The notes: generated from the sequence alone by a model not told the origin. 64,000 nucleotides of DNA from Streptomyces sp. NBC_01571 (GCF_026339875.1 NZ_JAPEPZ010000001.1:806001-870000); one strand, 5' to 3'; shown: positions 29,056-38,547, counted from the stretch's first letter. Program-made: numbers and translations.

Positions 29056-30879
29056 TCAGGCGGACTGCGGAACGACGATCCTGTCGATGTCGGGTGCGTA
29101 TCCGCTGCCGCTGTCGAAGGTGATGGTGTTGGACCCCGCCTTGAGCGCCAACTGCAGGCTGACGGTCTCGGCCGTACCCCAGTCACCCGTGGACGGGAAC
29201 TTCAGACTGGTGCCGTTGCCGCTGTTGGAGAGGACGGTCACCGAGCGGGGGTCGCCGCTCACGTAGGCCACCTTGACGGTGTAGATCCCGTCCTTCTTCA
29301 CCATGACGTCGTTGATCCGCAGCTTGCCGCCGGTGTACAGGTTGCCGACCTTCTTGCCGCCGGAGCAGGCGTCGCACCCGGCGACGGAGGCGTTGCCCGA
29401 CAGGGTGTTGGCGGTCGCCTCGGCCTCGTAGCTCGTGGTCGTGAGCGCGCTGCCGGCGGGCTCGACGGTGAACAGCCGCGAGCCGTGTGCCGGAAGCGCC
29501 TCGGTGATCCTGTTCTTGTGGGTCCCGAGGTTCGCCTTGTTCCACAGGTCGCGTACGGAGGCGTTGCCGGTGAAACCGAAGGACGCCCAGTCGGCGGTGA
29601 CGGAGGCCGGCGAGTCGCCGAGGTTGAACAGGGCGACGGTGTAGCTGCCGTCGGGGTTCTTGGTGCCCCAGACCTGCTGGTCGCCGACCGGGGTGACCGG
29701 ACGCGCGACGGGCGAGTCGTTCTGGTCGACGGCGATGACCTCCTTGTTGGTCAGCAGGGAGACGCCGTAGCTGTCCAGCTTGGTGATGTCGTCACCAGTG
29801 AACAGCGGCGACTTGTTGATGGCCCACAGCGTCATGTAGCTCTGCCGCTCGGCCTTGGTGAGGCCGTCCATCTCGCCGTTGCCGACGTCGATGGCGTCCA
29901 GGTCGTTCCAGCCGCCCGGGGCCGCCTTGCGGCTCCACGCCGGTGCGTCGTCCCACCGGTCGTTGACCGAGTTCTCCCAGGTGACCAGGGTGTTGCAGTA
30001 GCACTCGACGTCGGTGTCGATGCGCCAGCCGTTGGAGTACTGCTTCCAGTCGGCGGCGTGGCCTATGTCGAGCGACCAGGAGAGTTCGAGGTGGATCGGG
30101 CGCCCGGCGGTGGCGATGGCCTTCTGCCAGGCGGCGACGTCGGCGACGTTGTTGTAGTTGTCACCGGACTTGAACGAGCCCGGGCCGACACCGTCCAGCT
30201 TGAGGAAGTCGTAGCCCCAGTCGGCGAACTGCTGTGCCTGCGAGTCGATGTACTTCTGCGCGCACGGGTTGTCGAAGTCCAGCTTGTAGGCGTTGTCCCA
30301 GCCGTTGGTGGTGCGCAGGTCCGGGTAGACGACGTCGGCGGTCGTGCAGCCCGGGGCGTTCCAGACCGGCACCTTGCCGTCGCCGTAGGCCCCCTTCTCC
30401 AGACCGACGGGCAGGTAGATGCCGGCCTTGAGGCCCTTGGAGTGGATGTGGTCGGCGACCGACTTCATGCCGTGCGGGAAGCGGACGGGGTCGGGGGTCT
30501 GGCGGCCGTACTGGTCGAAGCCGGTCTTCCAGCTCTTGTCCATCCACCAGCCGGCGTCGATGTTGACGTGGTCGTAGCCGTACTTCTTGAGCTTGGCGGC
30601 GAGGGCGTCCGTCTGCTTCAGGACGTTCGCCTCGGTGAGGTAGCTGTAGTCGCCGTCCGGGTTGAGTCCCGGGTACTTCGACGACTGCATGCTCCAACTC
30701 GACCAGCCCATATACGGCTTGGCGGCCACGGCGGGGGCGGCGTCGGCGGGAGCGCTACCGGCGGCTGCCGGGCCGGCGTGCGCGGCCGGGGCGGTGGTCG
30801 CGATGCCCGCGGTGAGGGCGAGGACGACCAGGGCTCTCAGGGCGCGGGTGGGCAGGACGGGGTACGAGGGTGACCGCAT
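29056..30879 (-). CDS. Secreted GH27 alpha-galactosidase with C-terminal CBM35-like domain
   Basis: 607 residues with a signal peptide (about 1-36). The GH27 barrel (about 53-340) starts with PYMGWSSW and has the nucleophile Asp229 in DFLKLDG and the acid/base Asp in WRIDTDVE (about 288-290). A small beta domain (about 345-455) follows, then a carbohydrate-binding module of the CBM35 type (about 475-607, SYEAEATANTLSGNA...). It should release alpha-1,6-galactose from polysaccharides outside the cell. It lies 39 bases after the sugar permease gene, in the same operon. Confidence 0.88.
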   Translation of the reverse strand: MRSPSYPVLPTRALRALVVLALTAGIATTAPAAHAGPAAAGSAPADAAPAVAAKPYMGWSSWSMQSSKYPGLNPDGDYSYLTEANVLKQTDALAAKLKKYGYDHVNIDAGWWMDKSWKTGFDQYGRQTPDPVRFPHGMKSVADHIHSKGLKAGIYLPVGLEKGAYGDGKVPVWNAPGCTTADVVYPDLRTTNGWDNAYKLDFDNPCAQKYIDSQAQQFADWGYDFLKLDGVGPGSFKSGDNYNNVADVAAWQKAIATAGRPIHLELSWSLDIGHAADWKQYSNGWRIDTDVECYCNTLVTWENSVNDRWDDAPAWSRKAAPGGWNDLDAIDVGNGEMDGLTKAERQSYMTLWAINKSPLFTGDDITKLDSYGVSLLTNKEVIAVDQNDSPVARPVTPVGDQQVWGTKNPDGSYTVALFNLGDSPASVTADWASFGFTGNASVRDLWNKANLGTHKNRITEALPAHGSRLFTVEPAGSALTTTSYEAEATANTLSGNASVAGCDACSGGKKVGNLYTGGKLRINDVMVKKDGIYTVKVAYVSGDPRSVTVLSNSGNGTSLKFPSTGDWGTAETVSLQLALKAGSNTITFDSGSGYAPDIDRIVVPQSA

Positions 30880-30918
30880 GGGTCGTGCCTCCTGGGAGTG
30901 GGTTCAGGGTGGGGCGGC

Positions 30919-31839
30919 TCAGCCCTTGCCCGAGCCGATGGTGAGTCCGCTGATGAACTGGCGCTGGAGCGCGAAGTACACCAGCAGCGTGGGGATCGCG
31001 GTCATCAGGGCGCCGGCCGCGATGAGGTTGGGATTGGTGAAGTACTGGCCCTGCAGGTTGGCCAGGGCGGACGTGACGGGGCGCTTGTCGCCGGTCTCGA
31101 TCAGCGCGAGCGGCCAGAAGAAGTCGTTGTAGATCCAGATCGATTCGAGGGTCGCCAGGGCCGCGAACGCGGGGCGGCACAAGGGCAGGACGATCTGGAA
31201 GAACTGTCGCCAGACCGGGGCGCCGTCCACGAGCGCCGCCTCGGAGATCTCCTTGGGGATCGTCTTCATGTAGTTGCTGAGGACGAAGGTGCAGAACCCC
31301 GACTGGTAGGCGATGTGAATGGCGATGATGCCCCACACCGAGTTGTAGAGCAGCAGTGAGTCACTCATCCACTGCGGCAGTGGGACCAGGAGGTAGAGGC
31401 GGTACAGCGGGGTGATGAGAACCTGCGCCGGGAGCAGGTTGCCCGCCGTGAACAGCATCAGCAGGACGATGTTCCAGCGGAAGTCGAAGCGGGAGACGAA
31501 GAAGGCGACCGCCGCAGAGAACAGCAGTGTGCCCAGGACCGCGGGGACGGTGATGAGGACGGAGTTCCAGAAGAAGTGCGGCATCCCGGACTGCTGCCAG
31601 GCGTCCGTGAAGTTTCCGAGGCTCAGGCTGCGCGGCCAGGACAGATAGCCGTGCTTCGCGGTGTCCGAGTAGGGCCGCAGCGAGGTGTAGACGGCCCAGA
31701 GCAGCGGGACGAGCCAGAGCAGGGCGATGCCGGCGAGCATCACGTGGCGGCCGGTCTGACGGCGGGGCCCCTTGCCGGTCCGCGGCGGCTCGTGCCGGGC
31801 CGTGGTCCCAGCGCCCGGCCGCGTCATGGTCGTGGTCAC
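30919..31839 (-). CDS. ABC sugar transporter permease (MalG type)
   Basis: 306 residues with six membrane helices; the first follows a basic N-terminus at about residue 33. The cytoplasmic EAA loop (EISEAALVDGAPVWRQFFQIVLP, about 190-212) that docks the ATPase is clear. Starts within the stop of the other permease gene (4-bp overlap). With the partner permease and binding protein it should import a sugar released by the neighbouring glycosidases. Confidence 0.88.
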   Translation of the reverse strand: MTTTMTRPGAGTTARHEPPRTGKGPRRQTGRHVMLAGIALLWLVPLLWAVYTSLRPYSDTAKHGYLSWPRSLSLGNFTDAWQQSGMPHFFWNSVLITVPAVLGTLLFSAAVAFFVSRFDFRWNIVLLMLFTAGNLLPAQVLITPLYRLYLLVPLPQWMSDSLLLYNSVWGIIAIHIAYQSGFCTFVLSNYMKTIPKEISEAALVDGAPVWRQFFQIVLPLCRPAFAALATLESIWIYNDFFWPLALIETGDKRPVTSALANLQGQYFTNPNLIAAGALMTAIPTLLVYFALQRQFISGLTIGSGKG

Positions 31840-32810
31840 TGGTCCTCCTTGCGGAAGGTCTGGACGAGGAAGGTCCCGATGGCGGCGAGGGAGACCAGGA
31901 GCAGCACGACCGCGAGGGCGGAGCCGTAACCGATGTGGCTGGACTCACCGATGATGTTGTCGGTGATGAGCAGGGAGAGCAGTTCCATGCCGGGTTTGCT
32001 GCCGACGCCGCCGCCGAGGACGTAGACGATGTCGAAGGCCCGCAGGGACTCCATGACCGTGACGACCAGGATGATGATGTTGACCGGTTTCATGGCGGGG
32101 AACACCACCCGCAGGAAGGTCTGACGGCCGTTGGCGCCGTCGAGTGCTGCGGCCTCCTTGAGCGCCGGGTCGAAGCCCTTCAGGCCGGCCAGGTAGAGGA
32201 TCATGATGTAGCCGGTGTGCCGCCAGCCCGAGGCGACGAGGACGGCCCACAGGTTGAGGTCGGCGTTGCCGAGCCAGTCGATGTGGTGACTCGAACCGGC
32301 CGCGCTCAGAAGGCCGTTCAGGAGTCCGGTGTCCGGGTTGTAGATGATCTCCCAGATGAAGCCGACGACGGCCAGGGAGAGGACCATCGGCAGGAAGATC
32401 GCGGTCTGGTAGATCCTGGTGAAACGGATCTTCCGGTCGAGCTGGTAGGCGAGGAAGATGCCGAACGGTGTCGGCAGCAGGGCCGTGAACAGCAGCCAGA
32501 TGACGTTGTGCCGCACCGCGGGCCAGAACGGCGGGTAGTTGGTGAAGATCTGCTGGTAGTTGTCCAGGCCGATCCAGTGGATGTCGGCGAGGTCGATGCC
32601 GTCCCAGGTGGTGAAGGACAGCCCCAGGGAGGCCAGCGCGGGCAGCCAGACGAAGAAGAGCAGGGCGGCGAGCGGGATGCCGATGGCGACGGTCAGGAAG
32701 AGCCGGTCGCCGGGGCCGAGACGGCGAGGACGCGTGGGGCGACGCGTGCGGGGACGTGGCGGCACGTCGGGCGTGACGGGTGCCGCGGGCGCGACGGGGG
32801 TGGAGGACAC
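31836..32810 (-). CDS. ABC sugar transporter permease (MalF type)
   Basis: 324 residues. GTG 32810 is chosen because GGAAAGG lies 11 bases upstream and it follows the binding-protein stop by 26 bases; the frame is open further but would overlap that gene. After a Pro/Arg-rich start there are six membrane helices and an EAA loop (ALKEAAALDGANGRQTFLRVVFP, about 225-247). No ATP-binding subunit is encoded nearby, as is usual in Streptomyces sugar loci that share the ATPase MsiK. Confidence 0.87.
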   Translation of the reverse strand: MSSTPVAPAAPVTPDVPPRPRTRRPTRPRRLGPGDRLFLTVAIGIPLAALLFFVWLPALASLGLSFTTWDGIDLADIHWIGLDNYQQIFTNYPPFWPAVRHNVIWLLFTALLPTPFGIFLAYQLDRKIRFTRIYQTAIFLPMVLSLAVVGFIWEIIYNPDTGLLNGLLSAAGSSHHIDWLGNADLNLWAVLVASGWRHTGYIMILYLAGLKGFDPALKEAAALDGANGRQTFLRVVFPAMKPVNIIILVVTVMESLRAFDIVYVLGGGVGSKPGMELLSLLITDNIIGESSHIGYGSALAVVLLLVSLAAIGTFLVQTFRKEDQ

Positions 32811-32836
32811 GGTGCGGGAGACCTTTCCGGTCCTGG

Positions 32837-34150
32837 TCAGGCCGTGAAGAATCGCGAGCGCTGGGATTCGATCTTCTTCAGCATTCCCGAGCCGTCGTCG
32901 GGGTGGCCGAGCCACTGCGTCAGGCCGGGGAGCACGACGGTGGAGATGAATCCGGGGTCGCTGTCGCGGTCCGCGAACTGGCTGATGTGCTTGGCGGAGG
33001 CGATGAGTTCCGCGGACTTCTTCTGGAGCGCGTTGTACGAGCCGGTGTTCGCCTGCTCGTTGACGGCGAGGTTGCTCGGGTCGACACCCATGTACAGCTC
33101 CTCGGCGTGGGCACCCCCGAGGAACTCCAGGAACTTCTTGGCGCCGTCCGCGTTCTTGGGCCTGCGGCTGAGCATGAAGCCGTCGGTGGGGGCCTCGACG
33201 GCGTCCTGGCCGTGGGCGGAGTCGATCTCGGGGAAGGGGAAGAAGTCGATGTCGGCGCGGATCGCCTCGTCGGTGATCTGCTGGCCGAGGAAGAGCCCGA
33301 TGACGGCCATGCCCGACTTCTTGTCGAGCAGCGACTGTGCGGCGTCCTGCCAGGAGCGGCCGCCCGCGCCCTGCTGGTAGTAGGGCGTGAGTTCGCGCCA
33401 GTGGTCGAGGGTGGCGACGGCACGCGGGTCGGTCCAGGAGACCTTGCCGCGCATCAGCGACATGTGGAAGTCGTAGCCGTTGGTGCGCAGGTTCAGGTAG
33501 TCGAAGGCGCCGAGGATGCTCCAGCTGTCGCCGCCGCCGTATCCGGAGGCGATCGGGGACAGGCCGTCCCGCTTCATGCGCTTGGCGAGCGCGACGAACT
33601 CGCTCCACTTCTGCGGGACTTGGTAGCCGCGTTCCTTGAAGAGGCTCTTGCGGTAGAAGACCGCCCACGGGTAGTTGTACAGCGGAACGAAGTAGTACTT
33701 CCCGTCCTCGCCGCGGGAGAGCTGCTTGGTCGCGTCGCTGAAGCCGGCGCCTATCTTGTCCCACACGTCGTCGAGCGGCGTGCAGAGCTTCTTCTTGGCG
33801 AAGTACTGCATGCGGTATCCGGCGAACCACGTGAAGACGTCGTCCGGGGTGCCCTGCAGATAGGTGGAGATGCTCTTCTGGAAGGTGTCGTGGTCGACGG
33901 TGTTCGTCTTCACCGTCAGGCCGCTGTCCTTGCCGAACGCCTTGGTCAGGGCGGCGTAGGCGGACTTGGGGGTGGCGTCGGCGCCGTTGGAGCCGAAGGT
34001 GACCGTCTTCGGGTCGGCCCCCGCTCCCTCGCCGCACGCGGTCAGTACGGGCGCGGCCAGTGCGGCGGCGCCGAGTCCGAACAGCCCGCCGACTACTCTG
34101 CGCCGGCCGGGGTCACGCGCAGCCAGGGGATTGCGGCTCTGCTGCGTCAT
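32837..34150 (-). CDS. Sugar-binding lipoprotein of the ABC transporter
   Basis: 437 residues. A twin-arginine-like start (GRRRVVGGLFGLGAAAL) is followed by the lipobox LTAC (Cys about 39), so the mature protein is a membrane-anchored lipoprotein. The rest has the two-lobe layout of family 1 sugar-binding proteins (DVFTWFAGYRMQYF, then WAVFYRKSLFKERGY and FPEIDSAHGQDAVEAPTDGFMLS). First gene of the transport operon, directly downstream of the ROK regulator gene. Confidence 0.88.
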   Translation of the reverse strand: MTQQSRNPLAARDPGRRRVVGGLFGLGAAALAAPVLTACGEGAGADPKTVTFGSNGADATPKSAYAALTKAFGKDSGLTVKTNTVDHDTFQKSISTYLQGTPDDVFTWFAGYRMQYFAKKKLCTPLDDVWDKIGAGFSDATKQLSRGEDGKYYFVPLYNYPWAVFYRKSLFKERGYQVPQKWSEFVALAKRMKRDGLSPIASGYGGGDSWSILGAFDYLNLRTNGYDFHMSLMRGKVSWTDPRAVATLDHWRELTPYYQQGAGGRSWQDAAQSLLDKKSGMAVIGLFLGQQITDEAIRADIDFFPFPEIDSAHGQDAVEAPTDGFMLSRRPKNADGAKKFLEFLGGAHAEELYMGVDPSNLAVNEQANTGSYNALQKKSAELIASAKHISQFADRDSDPGFISTVVLPGLTQWLGHPDDGSGMLKKIESQRSRFFTA

Positions 34151-34321
34151 CGTCGCTCCTCATGCGTGTCAGTACGTGGTTGATCTTCGGTGCGTGTCTG
34201 CGATCGAACGGTCGGGGCCTGATGCGATTTCGTGGCCGATGCGGGTGCGTGGTCGGTGCGGGTGCGTGGCTGATGCGGGGGACGGCGCGTACGGTGCTGG
34301 TCCTCGGTGCGCTCTCCGTCC
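34151..34321. other. Gap between ROK and binding-protein genes, with direct repeats
   Basis: Should hold the promoter of the transport operon. A 17-bp direct repeat with core GCGGGTGCGTGG (34241-34252 and 34258-34269) and further TGCG-rich copies stand out. No clear promoter boxes seen. Confidence 0.45.
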
Positions 34322-35500
34322 TCAGTGCGCTTCCGATGTGATGAAGGACTGGATCGCGGTGGCCGCGGCCCCGCGCGCCCACTCCTCGAAGGGCAGCGGG
34401 CGGGTCTGTACGTCGCACATCGCGGCCGACCCGAAGGCGGCCGCACCGAACGCGTCGCGGATCTGTTCGGCGAACAGGTCGTACGCGGCGAGTCCTTCGC
34501 CGGAGATGATCACACGCTCGGGACCGAGGAGATTGGCCACGGTCGCGATGCCGCGACCGATCGCCTCGCCCGCGCGGGCGTACACCTTGCGCGCTCCGGG
34601 GTCGCCGTCGTGGGCCAGGTCCAGCGCCGCGGCGGCGTCGGCCACCCGCACACCCGTCGCCTCCCGGACCTGGGCGACGATCGCCGAGTCGGAGGCGATC
34701 GCCTCGACGCAGCCGCGGTTGCCGCAGTGGCAGAGCGGACCGGCCGGGTCGATGGCGACATGCCCGATCTCACCGGCCACGCCGTGGGCTCCCGCGACCA
34801 CCTGACCGTGCACGACCAGGCCGCAGCCGATGCCCGCGCCGACGGTCACCACGGCGAAGTCGGACAGACCCACGCCGGCGCCGAACCACTGCTCGGCCAC
34901 GGTCAGGGCCCGTACGTCGTTGTCCACGGTGACCGGAAGTCCGGTGGTCATCCCGGCCAGTTCGGCGAGCGGCACGTCGCGCCATTCCAGGAACGGCGAG
35001 TAGCGCACCACTCCGGCCGAGCGGTCCACGTCGCCGGAGACGGCGATGCCGATGCCCTGGACCCGCACCCCGAAGCCGTCCGCCTCCGTCAGCAGCTCCT
35101 GGACGAGCGCCGCGGTCGAGGCCAGCACCGTCCCGGGCGCCCGGGACGTGAGCGAGACGTGCCGGGCGACCCTGATGCGGCAGCACAGGTCGGTCAGGAC
35201 GGCGATGAGTTCGTCGCCCGTGACCTTGATCCCGATGAACAGGGCCCTTCCTCCGTCGACCCGCACCGGGTTGGCGGGCCGTCCGAGAGCGGGCTGCCGC
35301 GCGTCCTCGGCGACGTCCTCGAGCAGATAGCCCGCCTCGATGAGGGGACGGACCGCCTTGGTGACCGCCGCGGCCGACAGCCGGGTCCGCCCCGCTATCT
35401 CCGACCGCGTGAGCGGGCCGTGGGACAGCACGGTGGTGAAGATCTGGGAAGCGGCCGGCGTATGGGCCGGGAACGCCTCGGGGGGAGAGGTCGAGCGCAT
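34322..35500 (-). CDS. ROK-family transcriptional regulator
   Basis: 392 residues. N-terminal winged helix (about 17-75, TRSEIAGRTRLSAAAVTKAVRPLIEAGYL), then a ROK sugar-kinase-like domain (about 85-385) with the zinc motif CHCGNRGCVE (about 258-267). Such proteins repress sugar genes until a sugar binds. It lies between the transport operon and the divergent GH36 gene, so it very likely controls both. The start at ATG 35500 has no ribosome binding site but follows a consensus promoter by six bases, indicating a leaderless mRNA. Confidence 0.88.
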   Translation of the reverse strand: MRSTSPPEAFPAHTPAASQIFTTVLSHGPLTRSEIAGRTRLSAAAVTKAVRPLIEAGYLLEDVAEDARQPALGRPANPVRVDGGRALFIGIKVTGDELIAVLTDLCCRIRVARHVSLTSRAPGTVLASTAALVQELLTEADGFGVRVQGIGIAVSGDVDRSAGVVRYSPFLEWRDVPLAELAGMTTGLPVTVDNDVRALTVAEQWFGAGVGLSDFAVVTVGAGIGCGLVVHGQVVAGAHGVAGEIGHVAIDPAGPLCHCGNRGCVEAIASDSAIVAQVREATGVRVADAAAALDLAHDGDPGARKVYARAGEAIGRGIATVANLLGPERVIISGEGLAAYDLFAEQIRDAFGAAAFGSAAMCDVQTRPLPFEEWARGAAATAIQSFITSEAH

Positions 35501-35506
35501 GGCCGG

Positions 35507-35535
35507 AACCTAGGGTCATTATTTTCTGCTGTCAA
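35507..35535 (-). promoter_or_regulatory. Promoter of the ROK gene (leaderless)
   Basis: On the minus strand: TTGACA (35535-35530), 17-bp spacer, TAGGTT (35512-35507). The expected start of transcription is the A of the start codon. Confidence 0.75.
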
Positions 35536-35610
35536 TGAAAGAAACAGGATTCGCCTGAGGATGCTTGAGGAGGTGCCTGTGACCTGCGAATGCAAAACCT
35601 GGATGGGGCA

Positions 35611-35640
35611 TTGACACGTGATCCATGGTCGGGGTTGGCT
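35611..35640 (+). promoter_or_regulatory. Candidate promoter of the GH36 gene
   Basis: TTGACA (35611-35616), 18-bp spacer, TTGGCT (35635-35640), 43 bases before the start codon. Confidence 0.5.
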
Positions 35641-35682
35641 TTCGCTCGTCTCGTACGTGGCACCGTCTGAACGTGAGGACCC

Positions 35683-37806
35683 ATGTCGCCGATCTCCTTC
35701 GCCCCGGACACCGGGGTCTGGCTGCTCTCCACCCCGCGCACCTCGTACGCGCTGCGGGTCGACGAGACCGGGACGCCGTGCCACGTCGCGTGGGGCCCGC
35801 GGCTGACCCTCGAAGAGGCCGAGCGGATCGCCGCCGTTCCCCCGGCCGTCGCGGCCAGCAGCTTCGAGGGCAGACCCGGGGTCGGGGAGGAACTCCCCGT
35901 CGACGGCGGGACGCGTTACGGACCGCCGTCCCTGCAGGTCCGGTTCGAGGACGGGTCCCGTGCCTTCGAGTGGCAGCCGCCGGGCCACGACGTACGCGAG
36001 GGCGAGGGCGAGGGCGAGCTGACCCTGTCGTTCCGTGACCGCCGCTACCCCCTGCGGGTGGAGCTCCACTACCGGGTGCGCGACGACACGGACGTCATCG
36101 AGCGCTGGACCGTCGTGCGCAACCTGGGTGACGAGCCGGTCACCCTGCTGCGGGCCGACTCGGCCGCGTGGGCCCTGCCGCTGCTGCGGGACTACCGGAT
36201 CGCCCATGTCACGGGCCAGTGGTCCGCCGAGAGCCGGCTCCACCGGGACCGACTGGCCCACGGTGAAACGGTGTTGACCAGCCGCCGCGGGATCACCAGC
36301 CATCACGCGAACCCTTGGGTGATGCTCGACTCGGGCGAGGCGACGGAGGACCACGGCCGGGTGTGGAGCGCCGCCCTCGCGTGGAGCGGGAGTTGGCGGA
36401 TCACCGTGCAGCGCACCCCTGACGGACGGGCCGGATTCACCGGTGGCCTCGGCCAGGACGGTACGACCGTGCCGCTCGCGCCGGGCGAGGAGTTCACCGC
36501 TCCCCCGTTCGCGGGCCTGTGCACCGACGGCGGCTTCGGCGCCGCCAGCCGTGCGTGGCACGCGTACGTCCTGACGCATGTGCTGCCGCACGCGCGGGAG
36601 GACGCGCCGGTGCTCTACAACTCCTGGGAGGCGACCGGCTTCGACGTCGACGAGGTCGGACAGAAGGCACTGGCCGAACGGGCCGCGGCGCTCGGGGTGG
36701 AGCTGTACGTCGTCGACGACGGGTGGTTCGGGGCGCGCCGCAGCGACCACGCGGGACTGGGCGACTGGACGCCGGCGACCGACCGGTTCCCGGACGGGCT
36801 CGCGCCCCTGGTCCGCGCGGTGCACGGTCTCGGGATGCGGTTCGGCCTCTGGGTGGAGCCCGAGATGGTGAACCCGGACAGTGACCTGTACCGCCGGCAC
36901 CCCGACTGGGTTCTGCACTTCCCCGGCCGGCCCCGCTCCGAGCTGCGCAACCAACTGGTCCTCAACTTCGCCCGCCGCGAGGTCGCCGACTGGGCCTACA
37001 CGTGGCTGACCCGGCTGGTCGGCGACCACGGCATCGACTTCCTCAAGTGGGACATGAACCGCGCGTTCAGCGAGGCGGGCTGGCCCGGGCAGCAGGACGG
37101 CACGGACCGCCTCGGACCGCAGTACGTGCGCAATCTCTACGGTGTTCTCGACCGGCTGCGCGCGGATCATCCGGCGCTGCGGATCGAGTCGTGCAGCGGC
37201 GGGGGCGGGCGGGTCGACCTGGGCATTCTCGCCCGTACGGACCAGGCGTGGGCCTCGGACAACACCGACGCCGCCGACCGGATGTGGATCCAGCACGGAT
37301 ACGGCCAGGTCTACCCCGCGCGCACCATGGGCGCGTGGGTGACGGACGTGCCCAACCAGCTCACCGGCCGTACGGTCCCGCTGCGTTTCCGCTTCCATGT
37401 CGCGATGGCCGGGGCGCTGGGCGTCGGCGGTGACCTCACCCGCTGGTCCGAGGACGAACTGCGGGAAGGTGCGGCCCTGGTGGCCGAGTACAAGAAGGTG
37501 CGCCACCTGGTGCAGCACGGCGCGCTGGACCGGCTCGCGCCGCCCGCGGAGGACTCCGTCGCCGTGCTGCAGTACACCGCCGCGGACGCCTCGGAGACGC
37601 TGCTGCTGGCGTATCGCCGGGTGGCGCGGCACGGCAGCCCGAATCCGCCGGTCCGGCTGCGCGGCCTGGCCCCCTCGGCCCGCTACCGCGACGCGCGCAC
37701 CGGCGCCGTGCACCACTCGACCGTGCTCGGGGAGTACGGACTCGTTCTCGATCTGCCGGTGGGCGACTGGTCGAGCACGACGGTGCACCTGGTCCGGGAG
37801 GCCTGA
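35683..37806 (+). CDS. Cytoplasmic GH36 alpha-galactosidase
   Basis: 707 residues, ATG 35683, GAGG upstream, no signal peptide. An N-terminal beta domain (about 1-290) precedes the barrel, with NSWEAT, the nucleophile Asp457 in FLKWDMNR, ESCSGGGGRVDLG and the acid/base Asp526 in WASDNTD. It should cleave alpha-galactosides imported by the neighbouring transporter, complementing the secreted GH27 enzyme. Divergent from the ROK gene. Confidence 0.9.
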   Translation: MSPISFAPDTGVWLLSTPRTSYALRVDETGTPCHVAWGPRLTLEEAERIAAVPPAVAASSFEGRPGVGEELPVDGGTRYGPPSLQVRFEDGSRAFEWQPPGHDVREGEGEGELTLSFRDRRYPLRVELHYRVRDDTDVIERWTVVRNLGDEPVTLLRADSAAWALPLLRDYRIAHVTGQWSAESRLHRDRLAHGETVLTSRRGITSHHANPWVMLDSGEATEDHGRVWSAALAWSGSWRITVQRTPDGRAGFTGGLGQDGTTVPLAPGEEFTAPPFAGLCTDGGFGAASRAWHAYVLTHVLPHAREDAPVLYNSWEATGFDVDEVGQKALAERAAALGVELYVVDDGWFGARRSDHAGLGDWTPATDRFPDGLAPLVRAVHGLGMRFGLWVEPEMVNPDSDLYRRHPDWVLHFPGRPRSELRNQLVLNFARREVADWAYTWLTRLVGDHGIDFLKWDMNRAFSEAGWPGQQDGTDRLGPQYVRNLYGVLDRLRADHPALRIESCSGGGGRVDLGILARTDQAWASDNTDAADRMWIQHGYGQVYPARTMGAWVTDVPNQLTGRTVPLRFRFHVAMAGALGVGGDLTRWSEDELREGAALVAEYKKVRHLVQHGALDRLAPPAEDSVAVLQYTAADASETLLLAYRRVARHGSPNPPVRLRGLAPSARYRDARTGAVHHSTVLGEYGLVLDLPVGDWSSTTVHLVREA

Positions 37807-37820
37807 GCCGGCAGTGCCGA

Positions 37821-37869
37821 GCCGGTGATCCCGCCCCGTTCGCAAACGGATCCGGGCTGGATCACCGGC
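37821..37869. terminator. Bidirectional hairpin between GH36 and the lipoprotein gene
   Basis: Perfect 11-bp arms GCCGGTGATCC (37821-37831) and GGATCACCGGC (37859-37869) between two convergent genes. Confidence 0.7.
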
Positions 37870-37908
37870 GGGGCCGGAGAGCGCGGGAGCGGCGGCCCGT
37901 GTGCCCGG

Positions 37909-38547
37909 TCAGTACCGCTGGGCCTTCGTCAGGCGCGGGGTGAGCTGGGGCGTGGTGGGCTGTCTGCTGATGGCGACGGGCTGGGCGCGCTTGCCCGGTC
38001 CGAGGTTCTCCGCGCCCACGAACCGGGTCTCGACGACCTTGCCCTTCGCGTCCTCGAAGTCGACCTGAACGGCGTACGACGCCTTCTTGTCCGTCTTGTT
38101 GGTGATGCTCACGAGCACCGCGAGCAGCCCGCCGGTCTGCTCCCTGGGCAGGCCGGTCATCGCGACCTCGGACCTCGCGTTCCCGCCGCCCTTCACCTTC
38201 TTCAGCTCGGCCTCCGCCGCCGCGCTCGCGCGGGCCGTGTCGGCCGAGACGGACGCCGCGAACTCCGACGCCGCGGCGGACAGGGACGAGGCCGCGGCCG
38301 AGGCCGAGGACTGGGCGGACGCCACGGCCGAGGAGGCGGCCGACGCCATGGCGGACGGCGCGCTGCCGGAGAACGAGGACGTGACCGGCGCCGTGGGGCG
38401 GGCGCTCGCGGAGGCGGCACCGCTGCCGTCGCCGCTGTCCGAGCCGCACGAGACGAGCGCGGCGCCGCAGGTCAAAGTGGCCAGGAGGGCCGCGGCCGGA
38501 TGGATTCGGCCGTTCCGTCGTGGGTCCCCGTAGGTGCGTCTGCTCAT
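37909..38547 (-). CDS. Secreted lipoprotein with Ala/Ser-rich linker
   Basis: 212 residues. Signal peptide with lipobox VSCG (Cys about 34), then about 85 residues almost only Ala, Ser and Thr, probably a flexible wall-spanning linker, and a C-terminal beta domain (about 125-205, EVAMTGLPREQTGGLLAVLVSITNKTDKKASYAVQVDFEDAKGKVVE as in FxLYD-type domains, quoted here in part). Function unknown. Confidence 0.7.
   Translation of the reverse strand: MSRRTYGDPRRNGRIHPAAALLATLTCGAALVSCGSDSGDGSGAASASARPTAPVTSSFSGSAPSAMASAASSAVASAQSSASAAASSLSAAASEFAASVSADTARASAAAEAELKKVKGGGNARSEVAMTGLPREQTGGLLAVLVSITNKTDKKASYAVQVDFEDAKGKVVETRFVGAENLGPGKRAQPVAISRQPTTPQLTPRLTKAQRY

Noticed and set aside
25290..30873. 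Long open frames on the + strand at 25,290-26,738, 26,720-28,765 and 29,029-30,873
   Set aside because: They lie opposite the esterase, GH95 and GH27 genes, whose motifs and signal peptides are clear. Their products are Gly/Val/Arg/Gln-rich without domains, as expected from GC-rich mirror frames.
31836..34037. A 733-residue minus-strand frame spanning permease and binding-protein region
   Set aside because: Only its 3' part, from GTG 32810, is the MalF-type permease; the remainder is a shadow of the binding-protein gene in another frame.
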